In this document: in pieces, positions 5,497 to 8,471 of the stretch
Layout of the letters: the number at the start of each line of letters is the position of its first letter
Numbering within the stretch: position 1 is the first letter of the stretch
Assembly: GCA_964477485.1 (NCBI GenBank)
Contig: CAYZEE010000042.1
Coordinates: 1 to 8,471, forward strand
Reading direction: 5' to 3'
Source of the DNA: CAYZEE01 sp964477485
Lineage (GTDB): Bacteria > Patescibacteriota > Microgenomatia > Levybacterales > UBA12049
Length of the DNA: 8,471 nucleotides
Position numbers and translations under genes: made by a program
The notes under the pieces: generated by a model
What the model was told of the DNA's origin: nothing
Databases searched by the model: none
Seen by the model: the letters and a program-made list of their open reading frames with translations, nothing else

Positions 5497-6689
5497 AAAA
5501 CCAACTAAATCTGAAACTAATAAAAAAGGCGGTGGTTCAATTATCTCAACAGTCTGAGATGAAGAAAAATCTTTTTTTAAGGAATCTGGCTGTAATGTTA
5601 GATAAAAATAGGTTAAAAATTATTTCTGCCAATAAAAAAGATCTCGAAAAAACTCAGACTGACAATCTATCTCAAGCGTTTGTTCAACGACTGGTATTTC
5701 AGAATCAAGATCTTGATAAGTTAATAAATAAAGTTAGGGCAATGCAACAGTTAGAAAGTGGAATAGGTGAAATCATTGAAGAAAAAGTTATTACAAATGG
5801 ATTAAGACTGAAGAAAATAAGAGTGCCTATAGGAGTTATTTTAATCATTTATGAAGCTCGTCCTGAAGTCACAATCGATGTTGCAGCTCTTTGCATTAAA
5901 TCTGGTAACGTTTCAATCCTTAAGGGAGGATCAGAGGCGTTACATACAAATGAGGCTTTATATCAATGTATTATTGAGGCTTTAGTAGAGTCTCAATTTA
6001 ATATACATTCAATCAATTTCATTGGTACAAAAGACAGAAAAATTGTTAGTGAGCTTTTGCAACATAATGATTCTATTGATCTGGTTATAGCTCGTGGAGG
6101 GTATGACATGGTAAAGTCGATCCAAAAAATTTCTAAGATTCCTGTTTTAGCCCATTCATCAGGTGGAGCAAGAATCTATATAGATAAAAGCGCTGATCTA
6201 TCAGTCGTTGATAACATTCTCATCAATGCAAAAACAACCAAACCTTCAGCGTGTAATTCGCTCGATACAATAGTGATCCATCAAGCATTAGCGAGGCGCT
6301 TGGTATCTCACATAGTGAAGACTTTAGGTCAACATAATGTTGTAATTGTAAAAGAAGATTGGAATACAGAATTTCTTAGTCTTAAAATATCAATTAAGGT
6401 AGTAAAAGATGTTGATGAAGCAATCAAGTTTATTCAAACATATAGCAAAGGACATTCAGAAGGCATAATAGCGAATGATAAGAAAATTATTAACAAGTTT
6501 GTTTCGTCTATTGACGTCGCTGCGCTTTTTGTAAATTGTTCCCCTCGATTACATGACGGGTATATTTTTGGTTTAGGTTCTGAAATGGGTATTGCGACGG
6601 GTAGACTTCATGCTCGAGGACCTGTAGGATTAAAAGAATTAACCATTTATAAATGGATCATGTATGGAAAAGGACACATCAGAGAATAA
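5493..6689 (+). CDS. proA: Gamma-glutamyl phosphate reductase (glutamate-5-semialdehyde dehydrogenase)
   Basis: Reduces gamma-glutamyl phosphate with NADPH to glutamate 5-semialdehyde, which cyclises to pyrroline-5-carboxylate. The 398-residue length is close to the family norm (417 in E. coli). Family landmarks are clear: PIGVILIIYEARPEVTIDVA (112-131), KGGSEALHTN (144-153), the catalytic Cys254 in KPSACNS, GLGSEMGIAT (360-369) and LHARGPVGLKELT (372-384). The region usually reading GVCHIYVD is here GGARIYID (224-231), so the conserved Cys-His pair next to the active site is replaced. The catalytic cysteine is retained, so activity is still expected. The start overlaps the proB stop (ATGA) and the end overlaps proC by 26 bases. 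ProA normally channels the unstable acyl phosphate from ProB, which fits this tight pairing. Confidence 0.95.
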   Translation: MKNQLNLKLIKKAVVQLSQQSEMKKNLFLRNLAVMLDKNRLKIISANKKDLEKTQTDNLSQAFVQRLVFQNQDLDKLINKVRAMQQLESGIGEIIEEKVITNGLRLKKIRVPIGVILIIYEARPEVTIDVAALCIKSGNVSILKGGSEALHTNEALYQCIIEALVESQFNIHSINFIGTKDRKIVSELLQHNDSIDLVIARGGYDMVKSIQKISKIPVLAHSSGGARIYIDKSADLSVVDNILINAKTTKPSACNSLDTIVIHQALARRLVSHIVKTLGQHNVVIVKEDWNTEFLSLKISIKVVKDVDEAIKFIQTYSKGHSEGIIANDKKIINKFVSSIDVAALFVNCSPRLHDGYIFGLGSEMGIATGRLHARGPVGLKELTIYKWIMYGKGHIRE

Positions 6690-7503
6690 AAAAATAGCCA
6701 TAATAGGAACAGGACATATGGGGCAGGCCTTACTTGAAGGATTAGCACATATCAATAACTTAAACTTAAATAACATCATCGTCGCAAATCCTTCTCGTCT
6801 AAAGCCACAAACATTAAGAAAGCATTTTGGAGTGCAAATCACAACCGATAACAAAAAAGCCTGTATATTTGCAGATTGGATTTTTATAACAGTCAAGCCT
6901 TTTTCAGTAAAACAGGTTGTGTCAGAGATTAAAGACACGCTGTCAAACAAACTCATCTTGTCAGTTGCGGCAGGTGTCGATATTCGGTTATTAGCACAGT
7001 ATCTTGGCAGCAATAAGAAGAAGATTATTCGTATTATGCCTAATATACCGGTTTCCCAAAATCAAGGAATAGTTGGAATGTACGCAAATAAAAATGTTAG
7101 TACTAAAGAGTTGAAAAGTGTTACCAGTTTACTTAGTAGTTTGGGTGAGATTATCAAAGTAGAAAAAGAGCAAGATCTTGATACTTTCACCCTATTATCA
7201 GGCTGTGGTCCTGCGGTAGTAGCTTATTTCATAAACTTCTTATTACGATATGGTCAGGAAAACGGATTGTCATATAAGGATGCTTTGAAAGTAGCCTTAA
7301 AGACATTTGAAGGAACTCTGATATATCTACGAAATAAAAAAATTACTCCTTCTATTTTGCAAGATTCTGTTGCTACGAAAGGGGGCGTAACAGAAGCAAT
7401 TCTGGTTTCTTTTGATCGAGCTACTCTTAATAAGAGTTTTGATGAAGCAATGACTATTGGTAGATTGAAAATTAAAGAATTTAAGCGAAAACTTCCAACT
7501 TAG
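6664..7503 (+). CDS. proC: Pyrroline-5-carboxylate reductase
   Basis: Reduces pyrroline-5-carboxylate to L-proline with NAD(P)H, completing the pathway begun by ProB and ProA. The Rossmann dinucleotide site is IGTGHMGQALLEGL (14-27). TVKPF (76-80), RIMPNIPV (123-130) and LLSGCGPAVVAYF (177-189, where SGSGPA is usual) are family signatures. The C-terminal helical dimerisation domain contains DSVATKGGVTEAIL (234-247), equivalent to the usual SPGGTT segment. The length of 279 residues is normal for the family. The ATG at 6664 lies inside the end of proA, a 26-base overlap that implies coupled translation. An upstream GGA at 6655-6657 is a weak ribosome site. Its 3' end overlaps by four bases with the convergent zinc-ribbon gene, and I see no clear terminator between them. 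Expression should follow the T-box. Confidence 0.95.
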   Translation: MEKDTSENKKIAIIGTGHMGQALLEGLAHINNLNLNNIIVANPSRLKPQTLRKHFGVQITTDNKKACIFADWIFITVKPFSVKQVVSEIKDTLSNKLILSVAAGVDIRLLAQYLGSNKKKIIRIMPNIPVSQNQGIVGMYANKNVSTKELKSVTSLLSSLGEIIKVEKEQDLDTFTLLSGCGPAVVAYFINFLLRYGQENGLSYKDALKVALKTFEGTLIYLRNKKITPSILQDSVATKGGVTEAILVSFDRATLNKSFDEAMTIGRLKIKEFKRKLPT

Positions 7504-7835
7504 CTTTTTAGTTCATTCAGTCGTCTAAGATATTTCTCATCTCCCGTTCCACTATACTGAGTAAGGGCATAAGTAAGATTTTGACATTGTCTACAAGCAT
7601 ACATTGTTGTTATAGGTTTTCTATATAATGTCCCTATTCTTTTTCCACATTGAGGACAAATGAACCAGTATCGAAAACCTCCATAATTACATGGTGTAGT
7701 TGTTACCTTAATGGGAAAATAGTCAATATAGATGCTGGTAATTTTTTCCTCACAAGAATTTAAATCCAAGCTATTTATAGATATTTTCTGACATTCTTCA
7801 ACAAGTACAGAGGAGAGACGAAAAGTGTGTTTCAT
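7500..7835 (-). CDS. Small zinc-ribbon protein of unknown function
   Basis: A 111-residue protein with two CxxC pairs: Cys60-x2-Cys63 in FICPQCGKRIGTLY and Cys81-x2-Cys84 in YACRQCQNLTY. The pattern NYGGFRYWFICPxCG...ACRxCxxLTY is a recurrent bacterial arrangement seen in short uncharacterised proteins. These often lie in mobile or phage-like regions. The N-terminal 50 residues form a beta-rich segment with no named motif. The ATG at 7835 has an AGGA ribosome site at 7844-7841, five bases upstream. The gene starts 15 bases after the stop of the 141-residue gene and is the last of a tight minus-strand unit. Its stop codon overlaps the proC end. A nucleic-acid or protein-binding role is likely from the zinc ribbon, but not demonstrated. 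Confidence 0.75.
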   Translation of the reverse strand: MKHTFRLSSVLVEECQKISINSLDLNSCEEKITSIYIDYFPIKVTTTPCNYGGFRYWFICPQCGKRIGTLYRKPITTMYACRQCQNLTYALTQYSGTGDEKYLRRLNELKS

Positions 7836-7850
7836 ATTTTTCCTAAATCA

Positions 7851-8276
7851 TTAGGCGTTTTTGTTAAATTGTTGATTTTGTCCTACAAAAGCCGCTTTGG
7901 TATTGATTTTGATATTAACCGGTGGTCGTTTAAGCTCTTTTAAAAAAGTTAAAGCCGAAAAGAACTGTCTATTTGCAAGCTCCGATTGTTTCGTCAATTC
8001 TTTTATTACACTTACCCTTTCTTGTGTTCGCGTTCCTAAAAAGTGGCCATCATTATCGAAAAGATAGTAGTTTAGTACTTGATTAACGGTAATCGATCGG
8101 CAATAAGCAGTAGTCATAAGATCAATTATCATGAATTCGGTACTAGAATTGGCATTGTACTCTTTTATTAGTTTATTCCTGATGGTTGGAGCTATTTCTT
8201 TATCTGTTGGATGAACTCGCTTTTGCAGTTCTTTATAATCTATCACTAAGTTAGTCCTTATAATTATATTTTTCAT
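7851..8276 (-). CDS. Hypothetical helical protein, 141 residues
   Basis: I do not recognise a named family. The sequence is predicted to be mostly helical: a basic N-terminal part (residues 1-40), a central helix with TEFMIIDLMTTAYCRS (46-61), and a C-terminal helix around ANRQFFSALTFLKELKRPPVNI (101-122). It ends in a polar tail with FVGQNQQFNKN. The arrangement of an ExxLIDxM-like helix followed by RQFxxALxxLxxLKRP recurs in small uncharacterised bacterial proteins of accessory regions; this is recollection of a pattern, not a family assignment. No membrane segment, zinc ligands or catalytic motif is visible. The ATG at 8276 comes two bases after the stop of the upstream gene and has no ribosome site, so translation is probably coupled. 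It precedes the zinc-ribbon gene by 15 bases, and the pair probably function together. Confidence 0.62.
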   Translation of the reverse strand: MKNIIIRTNLVIDYKELQKRVHPTDKEIAPTIRNKLIKEYNANSSTEFMIIDLMTTAYCRSITVNQVLNYYLFDNDGHFLGTRTQERVSVIKELTKQSELANRQFFSALTFLKELKRPPVNIKINTKAAFVGQNQQFNKNA

Positions 8277-8278
8277 AA

Positions 8279-8470
8279 CTACGTTGCGATTAAAGCTGGC
8301 TGTTGGCTCAATTTCTTAATTTCTAACCATCTTTGGCGTAATTCGCCAATCCAAGCAGTGTTGGTTATAGCCTCTAGAATGAGATTGAAATGAGGGAGTA
8401 TAAGGAGTTTAGGCTCGGGGAGCCAGGCTTGATTATCGGCACAATCCAAGATAGAATCAAATGGTTTTAG
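8279..8470 (-). CDS. C-terminal end of a gene cut by the right window edge
   Basis: An open minus-strand frame enters from the right edge and ends at a TAG at 8281-8279, giving 63 codons. The translation includes KPFDSILDCADNQAWLPEP, LPHFNLILEAI and RQRWLEIKKLSQQP, which looks like real coding sequence (Leu-rich amphipathic helices, no low-complexity bias). Its stop is two bases before the start of the 141-residue gene, as expected for an operon. No internal ATG occurs in the visible part, so the start must lie beyond the edge. The family cannot be named from this tail. Confidence 0.6.
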   Translation of the reverse strand, partial: LKPFDSILDCADNQAWLPEPKLLILPHFNLILEAITNTAWIGELRQRWLEIKKLSQQPALIAT

Positions 8471-8471
8471 A

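Noticed and set aside
5163..5504. Antisense and out-of-phase frames in the pro operon and hypothetical genes (also 5034-5222, 6639-7013 and 3654-3857)
   Set aside because: All lie inside well-supported plus-strand genes.
6643..6656. Perfect 14-base palindrome just before the proC start
   Set aside because: It lies in proA codons near the conserved C-terminus, is AT-rich and short, and a role in proC translation cannot be supported from one sequence.
1..8471. CRISPR array, insertion-sequence ends or rRNA/tRNA genes
   Set aside because: No regularly spaced repeats, terminal inverted repeats with a transposase, or RNA gene signatures were found.

Overview
The window is a compact, AT-rich bacterial segment, roughly one third GC except in the HNH nuclease gene. 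Translation looks standard: ATG starts dominate, the 81-residue gene has a ribosome site complementary to ten bases of the usual 16S tail, and no stop codon needs recoding. The organism cannot be fixed from sequence alone. Small zinc-ribbon and membrane proteins, an HNH/DUF3761 membrane nuclease and shortened biosynthetic enzymes suggest a Patescibacteria (CPR)-like genome. The transcription-terminating T-box leader is commonest in Firmicutes and Chloroflexi-type lineages, so those remain possible, as does horizontal acquisition of the proline operon.

Layout. (1) Positions 2-1141: a probably 5'-truncated gene with a PD-(D/E)XK nuclease core, then a doubtful short frame and a hairpin that looks like a bidirectional terminator. 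(2) Positions 1446-3244, minus strand: a three-gene unit read as membrane-anchored HNH/DUF3761 nuclease, LITAF-like zinc-ribbon membrane protein, and a small sigma region-4-like helix-turn-helix protein. (3) Positions 3245-3527: a divergent intergenic region holding a multi-stem structured RNA. A good minus-strand promoter and two GAAA tetraloops that form only on the minus strand place it on that strand. (4) Positions 3528-4549, plus strand: two unrecognised genes, the second a coiled-coil membrane protein. (5) Positions 4571-7503, plus strand: a strong promoter, a T-box riboswitch with antiterminator and terminator, then proB-proA-proC with overlapping ends. (6) Positions 7500-8471, minus strand: a tight three-gene unit (a gene cut by the right edge, a 141-residue protein and a 111-residue zinc-ribbon protein) converging on proC.

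How they work together. The T-box probably senses uncharged tRNA-Pro and lets transcription run into the glutamate-to-proline pathway: ProB phosphorylates glutamate, ProA reduces it to the semialdehyde, and ProC reduces the cyclised product to proline. ProB is reduced to little more than its kinase core.

The items that most deserve a second look are the minus-strand structured RNA upstream of the HNH nuclease, the T-box-controlled proBAC operon with its minimal ProB, and the uncharacterised small genes on both sides.
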